Part shown: positions 37,201-50,500 of the stretch, one piece after another
How positions within the stretch are numbered: the first letter of the stretch is position 1
How the letters are laid out: every line of letters starts with the position of its first letter
Source: Callipepla californica brunnescens
Lineage: Eukaryota; Chordata; Aves; Galliformes; Odontophoridae
Reading direction: 5' to 3'
Length of the DNA: 64,000 nt
NCBI GenBank assembly: GCA_023055505.1
Contig: JALIRH010000013.1
Location: 7,316,001 to 7,380,000, forward strand
The notes under the pieces: model-generated
Told to the model about the DNA's origin: nothing
Seen by the model: the letters and a program-made list of their open reading frames with translations, nothing else
Database searches by the model: none
Translations under genes and position numbers: made by a program

Positions 37201-40200
37201 TGGAGTTTAAGCTTCTCTGTTATGAGGCATTATACTACATAGTGGGAGTAACATTTACTTGGGAATAATGAGGTCCTTCTCTGTCAGAGCTTTATAAATC
37301 TCAGTTAAAACTTTCTTTATTGCTCTATCTTAATAATAATGCATTGTGGTGGCATTATCCTGTTTGTAAGAGAACAATATCATACAGAAATATAAGAAAC
37401 AGTTCTTATTTATTATCAAGATGAAACCAACCAGACAAGCATATTTAGCTTATGTATGCTGGAAAATAGAATAAACAGTTGTTACTTCTTAAAATATTGT
37501 GTAACCTTCCCCCGTACATCTCTTGTTGCTCTCAGTCTGTACAGCCATGTGCCTGAATGCTCTGTAAAGTGTTTAAATGCCCTGAGAAAAGGAATAACAA
37601 ACTCCCTTGGAAACTCGATACAGCCTGCAGCAACTTGCCATGCATCATGTACCAGTAGGTGCCCCTTGGTAGGGATTTCAGTGACCAGCACCAGGCTTGT
37701 AGAGATCACATTGGAGTAACCCGATTGAGAATGAAACAGGGTCTCTAGAGACAAGGCCCTCTGCAAGGCACTGGGCTTCTTATCGTGCTTACTGATACGC
37801 AGCAGATAGTCTTGTCTTGTTGCTGTTATCTTGATACTGAAGATACTGGCCTGGTTTTGTGCAATGTTGTTTAAATCTCTCTTGCATTATACATTCACGT
37901 ACATACACATCTGCTACCGAATCTTCCCCAGGGATCCCCTCAAGCCAAAAAGCATTAGACACCAGTCACTTATCAGTGCATTTCATTATTTTATTATTAG
38001 TATTGTTATTTTTTTACCTGCCAGTCTCCTACTTTCCCACAGTCCACCAGGGACACTGCACTTCTGTTTGTGTGTACTTTCTTCTGAACAGTTCTTCAGG
38101 TACTTTTCACTGTCCTTGGAAGGCACTCAGAAAATTCTGTCGTCAGTAGAAGTGAAAGGTCTGACTATTGGAAAAAGATGACCACAAGAGAAGACAGTTA
38201 TCAGCTGAGTAAATAGTTGAGAGATGTTTCTGATTTTCACTTTACCTGACGCTACTTCTTCTGTAGGACTGCTGAGCACTTTGTATAGAAACAGTGAATT
38301 TTCTGAAGGGCAAGTTTTGGACTGTGTCTGAGAGAATCAAGTGGTCCAACTGTACAGTAATTCAGATATTAGTGCTGCTCAATCTGCTAAGTGCCAAGAG
38401 GCCTTAAGTAGATCCTTGACGCAAGTAAAATTTATACCAGTCACAGTACCAAGATCCTTCTGTCTTGCATATATGTCCAAACTACCTCATGTACTTACTG
38501 CTTTTTATTTACTCAGCCTTAGTAAAAGGGGCTCTTGAATATTTCAGATAAAAGCTGTGAGTGCTCAATTCCTCTTTCTAACCAGATGAAGCCCCACCGT
38601 TTTTAGGTCTTTTGCATTATGTCATGTTGTAATATGGCAGTGTGAAAAATCTTTGGTACCTAGATACCAACTGAAGTCCTGGAAAATAGTTTTGGGACAG
38701 TGTTAGGAGGAGACTTTGTAGCATGACTTAAGGCAATATAATATAGTGTTTTTCCTTAATGAGCTGTAAGGTCCAGGAAGAAGAATATGGCTGAACTTTG
38801 AACAGATAAAAATTGTTCTTGAGTACATCTGTAATCTGTTTTTCTGTCTGTATCAATCAGGGATGTTTTTTCTTCCTTTGACTCAAATGCATGTTGGCTG
38901 TTGGAGGCACAGATTGGAGTCCACTGCCAAAACAGTGTTTCCCTGTGTTTGAAAAGCTGGAGCTAGCATCGGCAAGAAGCAGGTACTTTATGCACAGAAT
39001 AGAGACAAACAGCGTGATATGTCCGGTTCCTGAACTGTTCTCAGCACCATTGGATGGAGAGCTTGTATTTTCTCTTCGGTTTCTAGCTTTTACTTCTAAA
39101 ATCCTATTTTTTTTCTGGAAGGAAATTATGGTACAAAGGCTCTTGATCAGGAAGAAAGAGGAGACTTTGGTTATTCTAGGCAATCTCTTGGCATGTCCAC
39201 CTTTCTACAAAAGAAACTTGAAGATATTTGGGATCTTACAATTTCAAAGATTAACATGGAAGCAAAACAGTGTTGCATCAGTACTGTCATAAACACCACT
39301 CAGCAGCAGGGGATGCTGAGTCAGTAGGTGTCAGTGCAGTGGTCTGATTCTCTTATGAGTCATCATGACAATAGCAGGAATTACTGATGTAACCTCCAGT
39401 CCATCTTTACATTCAGAAACAATCCACCAGATAGACAAGAAGTCATTTGTGATGTTCAGATTTTGATCTACCTTTTCAGGAGCTTGAGGAGGTAATTCTT
39501 TGTCTTAGGTCCACTGTTCTATCCTCACATAGGGTTATAAAAGCATATGCTTCAATCTCAACATCATGTCATGAGCGTGGTTGGTTTGTTTCAGAAGCTT
39601 TGGGGAACTGGAGGGAAGTTGTTCTGTACATCCCAGATATCGTAGTGAATGTGATGAAAGAAACCCATTACCTTGATCCACCACATCTGAAATCCCTGCC
39701 CCCTTCCACCTGCTCTCCTTGGCTTATCCCTGCTTGTCTTTGTAGGTCTGCTCTGTGCTAAGATAGTTTGTGACATTCTAGCTTGGAGCATAAACAATGG
39801 AACGCAGAATTTGAAAAATATACATGAATAAAAGGTCAGAACTCTCCCAGGAAGGAATAAAATTCTTTTTTTTTCCTTTAATGCACAGCTATGAAAAGCA
39901 AGTTAACCTTTGGATTTTTGAGGAATTCATCGTGACAGTGGTCTAGCTTAAAAATAAACAACTACTACTCCAAGTGAAGTGTCAAACGATGCCCACGTTC
40001 ATTCTCCTGGCCCTGAAGATTGCAAAGCATGTAGCCCTGGCTTTAAAAAGCCATGCTGATGCTGCTCGTCCTTGGTAGCCTGGAAAGGCAGTAGTTGCTG
40101 GGCTAATTTTTTTTAGTTCAGTGGGAAAAGAAGGGCTGTTGCATTCTGCTATTTGTTTATTTAATCTTGTCTGCTGTCAGATCTGAGATTTCCTTTAGCA

Positions 40201-43200
40201 ATGTTACTTTGGAAAGAAAAAAGAAAAGGGAAAGCTATAAATGACAAATTTTTCATAGCAGTAACAAATAAAATGTGAAAAAGGAGAGGCACATCTGACT
40301 GCGACAAGGAATAGTGTATTACTGAGAGATGTACAGTGCTCTGTCCCCAAGGTGAGCTGAAAGAAGTAATGTTCACATTTCATCTGCAAGGGAGAACTCT
40401 TAGTTTTTAAAATACTTTTAATAATGATTTCAGTCATTTGATTTTATTTCAGAGACTTGCTTCAACAGAGGATTATGGTATCTTGAATGTGATCTTGAAA
40501 GAAATTCAGGGAGATGTTCGATTCACCAGGAATACAGTGGACTCAATTAGCTAATGACTAACACCACTCTGTGAGTGGCTACAGTTTGCCCTAGGCAGTA
40601 AGCATTGGGTTTAAGCCCTAGTGTCATTCCCATGCACAGGGATGGCAGTAGCAGTGCCCGGTAGCCCTGCCCTCCCTAGGGAGCAGAACCAGGCTTCTCA
40701 ACAACGCTCCTTTGCCAGAGAGTGCTCCCAGATGCGCTGAGCTCTCTGCAGCAAGGTCCTTCATGCTTCACTGCTGAATTTTATTCTTGCCTTTCTAGTG
40801 CAACTGGCTGCGTTCCTATGCATATCTCTTATCTCTCTCTTCAGTGCTTCATGTTTGAAATAACCACGTACTTTTTTTTTGCTTTGACCTCCCCTAAAGA
40901 AAATCCTGTGAAATCAATAATAGCATAAAGTTACAGAAAAATCAATAAAACAATCTATGAATTTTTGAATAGGGCATGAGGAAAGATGAGAACTGCCAGA
41001 ACCAAGATTTCCTGCATTCTTTATCTTCAGTACCTGTAGAAGGAAATAGTTTAAATAGAACAGTTTTAATGAGTGCTTATCAGGTCATAATAACAATTGC
41101 AACTCATTGTAACTGACTTCAGCACTGGTCAAAATATGGCACTGAGTGCCATTGTAAACGTGCAATAGCTAGCAATAAAATATGCACTGGGATGCTAGGA
41201 AAGACTTGGGCTACTTCATAGGTTTTGAGACAAAATCATTCTCTACTGCTCATGGGCCTCACACTTTGTACTGTGCATATAAAAATAACAGGGTTTTCCA
41301 CATCTGCCAGAGCCTTTGTGCATTACAAACCTTCCCAAGTCTCACAATGCTAGGGAAAGGACAATGACATGATTGGAAATCTGTATTGTCAGCTTTCTTA
41401 TGTGACCCTGAGAAAAATCTGTTCATCTTACTCCTAAATCTTCCTCCTCCTAGTCCCTGTTGTTTCCTGGGATTTCTGTCACTTCATAGTGCCAAGTTTT
41501 GTTACTTCAGTTTGTGATTGTTTGGTCTTGCATCTCTGTGCTGCTGCTGAAAAAACAAGAATCTTTTATATCATGTGCACCAAAAGGGACAGAAGTTGCG
41601 TACCTCAGCCAAGACTTAAGAGGAAAGATTATATATCCTGTTTTCTAGATTTTTCCCCTTTTTAACCTCAAATTATTTTCTAAGGGGTGCCAAAACAGAG
41701 TACCTTGCACAAATGTAACTCCATCTGTGTGTGACTGATAATTCAAATTTGTGCTAGAAGGAAATCAGATTTAATTTTGTATGTTTTCCTACAACCATTT
41801 AACACATTAGTCTCCCCTTAGAGGAGGCCCAGCGTGCAGTGACTCATGTGTTATGTAAGTAACTGAAACATTTCCTAGTTTACAGAGAAGAATGTTCTTG
41901 CTCATTATGTGGATGAAAGGAGATCGCTGCATTTCAAATGACATGTATAATTTAGACACTTATTTCTAGGACTGTTTGGAACAGTGAGCAAAGAGAAACT
42001 TTAAGATGTTTGAAGGGACTTGAATGCTTCACAGTATTTAATGTGACAGTGAAACACGCAGACCAATAACTTGTAAGACTGTGCTAATGGAAGAATGGCT
42101 CTGAAATGCTAATGCTTCCTTACTAATGGTGGTATTTATTTTAAGGTATAAGTGGAAACTAGTATTTGTCAGTGTGCAACTTCTGCAACCACTTATCTGC
42201 TGTGTCACCATGATGGAAAAGAGGAATGGGAAGTAGTATTTCATGAAGATTAGCTATGGTAAGGTAGCCAATGGTAAAGGAAGAGGCAAAAGGACTCTTC
42301 TGGGGACAATATGAGCACGCGATATTCTGTATTTCAGCAGTGCAGAGTTTATTCAAGTGAGAATTTAATAACAGCATCATGGATGTGAATAGAGAAATAC
42401 TGATGTAATCATGGTCTTTTTAGAATACTATGGCAAATTAAATGAAGAACTGCTTCTAAAATGTTGAAGCTCAACAAACTCCAAATCCTACTATCCTCTG
42501 CAAATTGTCTTCATATATTTATATGCCTCCATGCTTTGCTGAAGATGGATCTAATTCAGAAAGCATAACTCTGATTCTGTCTCAGTAGTCCCATTGATTT
42601 TGTTAACAATCTCTGTCCTTCATGGGCAGTTTTTGGCAGCGGCTAGATCTGGTTTCTCTAGCAAATTGGGCCAGCCCTTTCCCAGATCCCTGACTCTTAA
42701 ACAAATGTAGCAGTTAGATACCTCCAGGCAGTGACAGTGTGGCAAGTTTATGACCTAAGTGTTGAACCTTCTGTAGAAATTAATGAGATCTCTGCCTTGT
42801 AAAAATCTCTCAAACGGTTGCAATATTTATTTATATTCTGCTTCAAGCCAAGAGATGACACAAAGGAGCCTTGGGCTGTATAAATATAGAATCTTTTTAT
42901 TTTTTTTGGTTAATAGATACAGTACATTTTTTGACTACATAAGAAAGCATTGTTTTCAGTGCATACATTCTGCAGACAGACAGGAACAGGGCAGACATAC
43001 ATTCCTTGGTGTTCTGTGTACTACATGGCACTTAGTTTATTTTCTCTGAGTCCTCAGTTACTGGGTTTCCCCAGTTTTCACCAGCTGCTTTGACAGCTCA
43101 AGATCCAGGGAGAAATGATTAGAGCAGTAAGTATGTGCTGGCTTTTGTGGCACAGGATTGCCAGGCAGGACAACAGGACACTGCTCACTGCACAGGGTGT

Positions 43201-45600
43201 GAGATCCTGGCCAATTCCCGCTTTCAGGAACACGTGATAATGCTTTACCTTGTTGCATAGCTATTTGCTGCTGTGTCCTGGCAGTACCCATTTGGTGCTA
43301 GTGGCTGCTAGAGACTGTTGGTCCCAAACACCCTTACAGTTGGGATTGAGCCAGATGGAATTTGTAAAGCAGGATGGGGCATGGCAAGGCAGAGCCAGTG
43401 ATCAACATGAAGGGTCATTGAGAAGCAAAGTCATAAACTGCTTACTGACCAGATACAAGCTAACATATTGATGAGTATTTCTACGGTATACAAGGCAGAA
43501 ACAACAGGAAAGAAGTGCCTGGCCACTCCAGGTTGCCCTAGGTAGGTGGCAGGGTGGCTCCTTGGAGAGTTGTGCGTTAGTGGAACATCTAAGCAGAGCA
43601 GCTGTACCTGCAGGCAGCCCGGAATGTCCGCATCATCAGCATTCAGTGGGTTCAAATGTCAGTGGTTTTGTTTGAGACCATTTTCAGAACGACTTCAGGT
43701 TTTTATCTGGTTTTCCTTGATATACTGTGCAGATGGTGTGGGCCCAGCCCCCTGGCTAGCACCTCTTCTGATGAGGTTAACTTGGAAGAACCGAAAATAA
43801 ACCAGATTGTTGGAGAAAGCACTAGGAGAAAGGTGAGATAGGCACCCAACTTCTTCTCACTACAGATACCAAAAGTTGAAAAATTAGAAGGGTAAAAAAG
43901 CTTCTCTCATTCAGAGAAGGACACAGAGATGCTTCCAGGCACATCAGACTAAACTAGTTTCCTGTGCCTATGTTGGAAACATTTTTAATGTGAAAAAAGC
44001 TCACTTCAGTGTTACTAGTTCAGCCTCTGCAAGAACAGTGGATGCACAGAATACCAGAGTGAGGTGGACTCTACATCCGACCTGAACTCAAAAGAGAAAA
44101 GCATCAAGCTGTGATGGATGAACATGAGCATGCAGATGACAAGTACAGCAAAGAGGAAGGAGGGGCCCAGGCTGCCAAACCCCACCTGGCTGCTCGTAGT
44201 GCACAGGAGAAGGCACTTCTTGGCAGACTGTATGGCTGGGAGTGCTGGTAGGAGACATGTTTGTGGTGAGCTCTAAGCTCCTCTGCCCCAGTGCTACAGG
44301 GTTACAATAAGAAAAACAGGAGGAGTGGGCACCGTTAAGGAAAATAAAGGTACTTCTCAGTGCCAGATCCCACTGAGCTCAGTGAGGTTAGAAAAGGCAG
44401 GTGGTGAACAAGAGTTGAATAAGAATCCCTGAGACATCTGAAAAACTGCTAAACATCACCTCGTTTAGCAACTAACTTGGCTCCTTCTGATGCCCTTGCT
44501 GATACATCAGCCTTTAGTTAAAACAGAAGCAGTGGAAATCGCTCCCCTTTGCCTTGAGCTGCACAGTGGCGCTTTCAGGAATGAGATAAACCTGCTGGAA
44601 TCCTGCAGGACCCACTTCCTTACTGCAACTCACTGACGTGTTCAGCAAGTGAGAGCTAGGACACAAGGGCCAGCAGAGCACGGCCGTGAGCTGGCAGTGG
44701 GTCACTGCAATGCTTTGTGAAGATCCTTCACTCTGCTGTGTCTGCACATCTTTCTCTTTTGACTAAACTGTTACAAATATTACCATATAAATGACTCACT
44801 ATATTTGTTCCTACTGGGTAAACTATATACATCATTGTAAGAGAAGAAAAATAATTAAATTAAGGGAGAGAAAAAGACAAAATATTAGTACATAAAATAG
44901 AAAACACATATGTTCAATAATACTTTTAGGTAATATTTATGCTTCTTACAGTTAACATAGGGGAAAAATCTTTCAACTTAAAATAAACATTTCATCCTTG
45001 CCGAGGAGGAAAGGCAGCGTGCTCGGCTCTCTTGGAAGAAGGCACTTCACACAGCAGTTTCCCATTTTTTGTGAAAACTGAGAACTGAGTTGCACTTTTT
45101 TTTCCTACATGTGCTTGTTTCAGAGTTGATAAGCAAAGGCTTTTAAACATTGCTGTTTTCTTCTGCTACACGACAAGGCACAACAACCACCACCTCTCAC
45201 TGACTGACGCCGGTAGCAGCAGAGCCAGACAAACCATAGGCACCTCTTTTTTTGCCACCTGAATAAATGATTTCCAAATAAGCAATTCATTATTTGATCA
45301 GAACTATAGGTAATTTCCTATTTGATGAAAAACTGATCCAGTGAGCTTTCTGTGACCCATCGGATGAATTATTTCTCAGTATTTTCTTCTGTAACTTGAC
45401 CACCTTTACTTCATACATAGATACTAACATACAAAGAAGTGCAAAAATAGCCATGAAGAATCTACAGACCACAGTTATTTGCCAGGCCCACTATGAGCAA
45501 GGGCCCATGGGTTCCTGCAGGTGATTTCTTAAACAGCTCAGCTCTGAGGCTGAGGAGAACACAACATGGTTCCCAAGAGCCCTTCCACCAGATGCTTTAG
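31263..45600. other. Intergenic DNA between KDRL and CDX4, no gene recognised
   Basis: This is AT-rich, largely repeat-poor sequence. Many open frames of 60-133 codons exist on both strands (for example 32878-33081, 37831-38181, 38891-39292), but none shows a known domain or flanking splice sites in a consistent gene model. No tRNA, snRNA or CR1 body was recognised. Regulatory elements for the flanking genes may be present. Confidence 0.5.
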
Positions 45601-46912
45601 CATTCACAGTTATGATGGCATGGGCTTTGGGGATTTTTCCCCTTCGATCATACCTGAGGCTTTTTCTGTTTATTTCAATGCAACCAACTGTAACCAGTCT
45701 TCCAGAAATATTGTCTTCACTGCTGCAGGGGTGTTTAGGCTGTCTTCGCCCAGGTAAAATAATTGTTTGGCAAGCATTGGATTTTTTAGAAAAGAATTAA
45801 TTTGTAATCATTTTAGTTTGTAATTAAGAACAAGATTTCTTTTCCTAAAGAAGTCTAATTAGAGTATCAATTCTAAAAAGAAAAGGAAATGGTTGTGCAG
45901 ACCTCAGAGGAAACTGCACGAAGTCATGTCCAGGTCTGGGTTTATAACTTAGGAAGTTGTAAGCTTGGCTGTCACCGTACATTTTTCTGTCTTTGCTTTT
46001 TCTACCTGAAAACTCCACACATTATTTCCAACGTCAGCTCTGGTTCCTTCCTAGCACGTTAAATGACAAGGATTAGTTGTTTAGTTCTGAGGTTGCTGTG
46101 AGGACGGTTGGGGTGTGCGTGGGACCTGGGCTGCACAGCTGCAGGGCAGCGGTCCCTGCTGCACATCGCCTGGGGGTGGGGATAACACACTTGCATTTCT
46201 CACAGGAGAATCTGTGATCCGCTCAGACTGGTATGAGTGGATTCCAAAAATCTCTGCAGTACTCATGGAGGGTTTAGATACAGGAGGCATGGTGTATCAC
46301 AGCAGTATTTACCTTGGCAAGGCAGCTGGAGACAAGCGTGTTTTACATACGCTCACAGCTTAGAATGGGCTGGTATTCCCAAGATCAAACTGTTGGGCGT
46401 CTGCCATAGAATTCAAAGGAAGAGCTTTTTTTCCCCCCAATTTTAAATAATCTGTGTCCAGAAAGGAAACAAGAAAAATGCTGTTACACTTCTGTTGCCT
46501 CAAGGTTATACGTGCATTTCTGTGTAACTCTCATATTGTGGATGAGTATTTTATGCACATGCACACAGATGTTCACATGTGCTGGGAAATACCCCCTGCT
46601 TAAGCTGAAGGTTCTTACTTAACGCAGTGCTGATGCCTTGCAATCACTACAGATGCATCTCCATCATGGCTCCCTATTGCATAATGTTAAAGAAGCTGCT
46701 GTTTGAACAAGGAAGGAAAACAGGGCATCAGATTTCACCACGCTGTATGAACATGTGGATGCTGGCTGCTTCCTTCTCTGCGCTGCGTCGTGGGGGGTGG
46801 ATCTTCTTGGCAGTGGAAACTGTTAAATCACAAGTTGTAATAAACATATTTTGGATTTCAAAATATTCCAGAAACATTTACGGAAGGTGAGTTCCCAAGT
46901 TAAGAGAAACGT

Positions 46913-46918
46913 TTTAAT
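46913..46918 (-). terminator. Possible KDRL poly(A) signal (ATTAAA)
   Basis: On the minus strand ATTAAA lies about 445 bases after the KDRL stop codon and is followed by T/GT-rich sequence. The next good candidate is an AATAAA at 45669-45674, which would give a 1.7-kb 3' UTR. Neither can be confirmed from sequence alone. Confidence 0.25.
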
Positions 46919-47362
46919 TTCTGGATTTTCTTCAAATACAAAACATAAGAGTTTATGGCTGTCGTTGTCAGCTGATCCCTTCCAGCCTCACACTAAGCAG
47001 CTCCTGCAGGATGGATGCAGGACCAGCAGGATGAATCTTGTCACAGCTACCATGAGGTGACTCTTGGTGACTTATGGAGTGAAATATGATTAATAGACAG
47101 TCCCCACTAAGCGAGGAAGGATGGGAGCAGTTTGGCTTACAGCTCCTATTAACAATTCTTATAGACAGTGTTCTAATTTACTGCATATGTTGCAATTTAA
47201 AGATAGCAAAGGGATGCTCTTAAAGGTTTTCTGTTCACATCAGAGATGTGCCAGATGAAACATAAGAACCAGTGTGCTGCCGGGCTTCCCCTTTGTTGGC
47301 TCGCCGCCTCTTTAAGGAATCCATCGTGGCCAAAGTGAGGCACCTGCACCAGGCTGGGCTGG

Positions 47363-47573
47363 TTACACTGGGGGTGCAGAGCAGCGCACGACAGAGTTGT
47401 AATCCGGAGGTGGGCTGTGGCACTCCAGGCTTGGATCCATAGGAAGGAGCACAGAGTCTTCCAGTGGGAAGTCCATGGTGTCCTCTTCCACCTGCACTGC
47501 AGGCTGGTATTTGACAGCTTCACGTTCGTGGTCAGACAAGATGGACTCTTTGCTCTTGCTAACAGCTCGCCGC
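47363..47573 (-). CDS. KDRL: KDR-like VEGF receptor, last coding exon (C-terminal tail and stop)
   Basis: This exon encodes the final 69 complete residues of the receptor tail plus the stop codon TAA at 47363-47365. The acceptor is ctgttctcaacag|G. The first base completes an Ala codon begun in the previous exon, so phase agrees. The text runs [15 protein letters not shown], then an acidic middle ([15 protein letters not shown]), then [10 protein letters not shown] and the C-terminal CSAPPV. Human KDR also ends in ..SPPV, and this end resembles kdrl tails. The PPDY stretch fits a PPxY WW-domain ligand. The KDR segment with Tyr1214 and its acidic Ser-rich surroundings is not evident. The exon is separated from the preceding one by an 8-kb intron, the largest of the introns seen complete here. 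Any 3' UTR continues leftward from 47362. Confidence 0.9.
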
Positions 47574-50500
47574 CTGTTGAGAACAGACAGTATGATATAT
47601 GGATCCTGTTTCCATAGGTTTTTATCTGTGTAATTCATGGTCAATATTATTTATAAACATATACATACATAAAGCATTTCACTTTAACACTGCAGCACCC
47701 TGTAAAACAGTGACACTTTGCAAACTGGTTAGTAAGGGAACTGATAATTCAGTTTGTTCTTTGAAGAACTAGTTGTATTATAAGCAGATTCAGGAGTAAA
47801 GCTAGGAGTCTCAGTGCCCTGTCTGGTTAGCTTTATACTTTTCAGTGCACTCTAGATGTCTTAGTTATAAATGCACCTTTCCTGTACATATTATAATATT
47901 CTCTTCATGATATTTGACTTTTCAGCAGAGCTGAAGATTATGACTATGAGTTTTCTTTAACTCTACTAAAGGATGAATTGGTGAATAATCATGTCACACT
48001 CCAATTTTAAATGATTCTGAAAGCACCACAGGGCAAAATCTCTCTGATATTCTCTAGCCCTGTAAAATTCCTGAGCTGCATGTTAGCAAGTGCCAGTGAT
48101 GCTCAGTGTGACAGCTGCCGGCCTGTAACTGATTCTATCAGAAGTCTCATTTTCTACTATCACCTCCTATTACAGGTGATCCAGGTGCTGGGAGAGAAGC
48201 AGCTTACATCACACAGAGCAACCTCAGTGTCAGAAGTGGAAGAACCCAAGGGAGAATTTGTACCACGAGGTGACCTTGAGGAACAGCAAGCATTGTGGAA
48301 AAAAAGGTACTTTTGTTGTAGGCTGCCTTAAAAATTGTTTTGTTAGACCTGGTTTTCTCCATGTGAGGAATTTGTTGGAAGAGAGTTGGATTATTTAGGA
48401 ATGGTTGCTAAGGATCCCAACCTGAGATTCTGAACCTCTTCACTTTGCTTACACACCATTAATATGCACGTAAGGTAAGTCACTCACAAACTGGTTATGA
48501 TATTGCACAGATTGATTTGTGAATGTGCCTGGGAAGATTCAGAACGAGGCAGTGCTCAAGCACTTTGAGTGTGTATTTCAGATTTGTTTAAAGGAGTGTA
48601 ATGCTACTTCATAATCACACTAAATCAAACCAAAACAGTCAACAGTCAACACGTGACTGTGTTACTTGTTACACTGATTTTATCTGTACTGCTTCAGTGC
48701 TGCAGTCCACATCAGATGATCAGAGATTGAGAACGTTGGGTGCTTTTCAAAGAAAGTGAAGCCATTTCTCGCTCCGGCAAACATAAAGCAATAGCAAAGA
48801 AGACAAGGGACAGAAACAGTGAGCGGTGGAAGCAGCAGATCAAGCTGCCAACTGTGTGTGCTGTTGTACTGTGCAGGTGCAACAGAGAGAAGTGCTGCTG
48901 TCCTAGAAGCAGCTGGGCAGGACAGAATTGCAGCATGCAGCTGTGCTCAGACCTGCCAGGTGATGCCACTGTGACTCTAGGACTCTATTACCTTGCCTCT
49001 GAACCTGGAACTTAGCAAATGTTTGGTTTTCCTACCAGCTGCACATATTCTCAGTCTGGATGACAGAATTAGAGCCAATGCTCTAATTGCTCAGTGCTCA
49101 ATGTTGCTAATTCTGGAAAGGTCATGAGTGCAGTGCATTGCTGGAGTAGAGTATTATTTTATGAATCTGTCCACAATCACATTTAAGAGCCTCTAGAGTC
49201 CATCTATAAATTACCCATCCCTGTAGCTCTCCTCTTAGAGAACTGTGCAGCAGGTGATGCTGTGTGCATCCCAATGCATGAGGCAAGCCATTCTAGGCCT
49301 GCAGCCAGACTCAGGCAGAGCAGAATGCTGCAGTCCCAGCCTGCTGCAATGGGAGACTGGCTGCCGTGCTGGCTTCACACTGAATGTTTGTGTCCCTAGC
49401 TGGGTCTTGAGGAACTGAACACAGACATCAGACTGGTAAGAGCCAGCTCACCACCTCCTGCACATGAATAAATCTGGTTTCTATAACTTCTGAAGTGCAG
49501 AGGCAGAGTTTATAGATTAAAGCCAATGTTACTGTGTTCTTAGACTTGCACAGGGCTCTGAAACCAAACCTGATTGGCAAAGCAGAAATTCTAAAATAAA
49601 TAGCAACCCTGAGTGCTTCAACAGAAACATGCCACGCTCTGATTTCATAATCTAAGTTTTTTCCTCTCTTTTCAGAAAAAAAACAACAAACCAATACAAA
49701 ACCATGAATGGAAACTTCTGTATGCTTCTGATATCCCTTTCTGCACACACACACTTCTCTGTAGATAAATTCTTCTGTGGGTTCAGAAACAGAAGCACAA
49801 TTTCCCTCACTGCCTATGTATGTCTTTTATTCTTGTTGCTCAGTCCCACTGATTCGTGTCTCACAGTTCTGGCTTCTCATTTGCCAGGTATCAAAGCTGT
49901 TGTTGGAGACAGGGCAAAACTTGGAAGTACCTGTGTAACTTGGCCCCGGCCTACATAGCTCAGGGTGCTGGAGAACAGAAACTTTGTTAGGGGTTGGTTT
50001 GGCTACACAATGGGAAACTTTCAGACCCACACAGCCTCCCAGCAAGTGTTCCTGTTTCTGCCCCTGCAGCCAAGGGATGTCTCAAGGAGTGCACAAAGCT
50101 GATGGGCTAGGTTGGAAGCAAATTTTGTCAGTAGCCATTTTATTGCAGAGCAAAATGCAATTAACTTTAGAAACTATTCTTTCATTCTACATGCATTTCC
50201 TCCATTGAAGCTATCTGAGGGTCTTTGCATTTTTCCCTTTTCTGTTCTATATTTACTGTCACTTCAATCTGCTCTGTTTGTGCTCAGAAACAGTGAAATG
50301 CACACATGCTTGGACTGTGTATTGGCAAACCAGACTTCAGCTTCCCTTTTCTGTCTGTCCTTGAAATCTCATTTTTTGCATGTGAACTGCCACACCACAT
50401 CAGTCAGCGCAGCGGTGCTTTGCCCCTGGCAGCGCTCAGTGCTCTGCCTCAGGGAGCACAAACCCCTCTGTGCCTGAGCCAGCCCTACTGTCCTGGATAA

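Noticed and set aside
38044..38060. CCACCAGGGACACTG as another CTCF site
   Set aside because: After CCACCAGGG the essential GGC is replaced by ACA, so the match is poor.
38891..39292. 133-codon plus-strand frame
   Set aside because: No family resemblance, and an overlapping long frame lies on the other strand; not supported as a gene.
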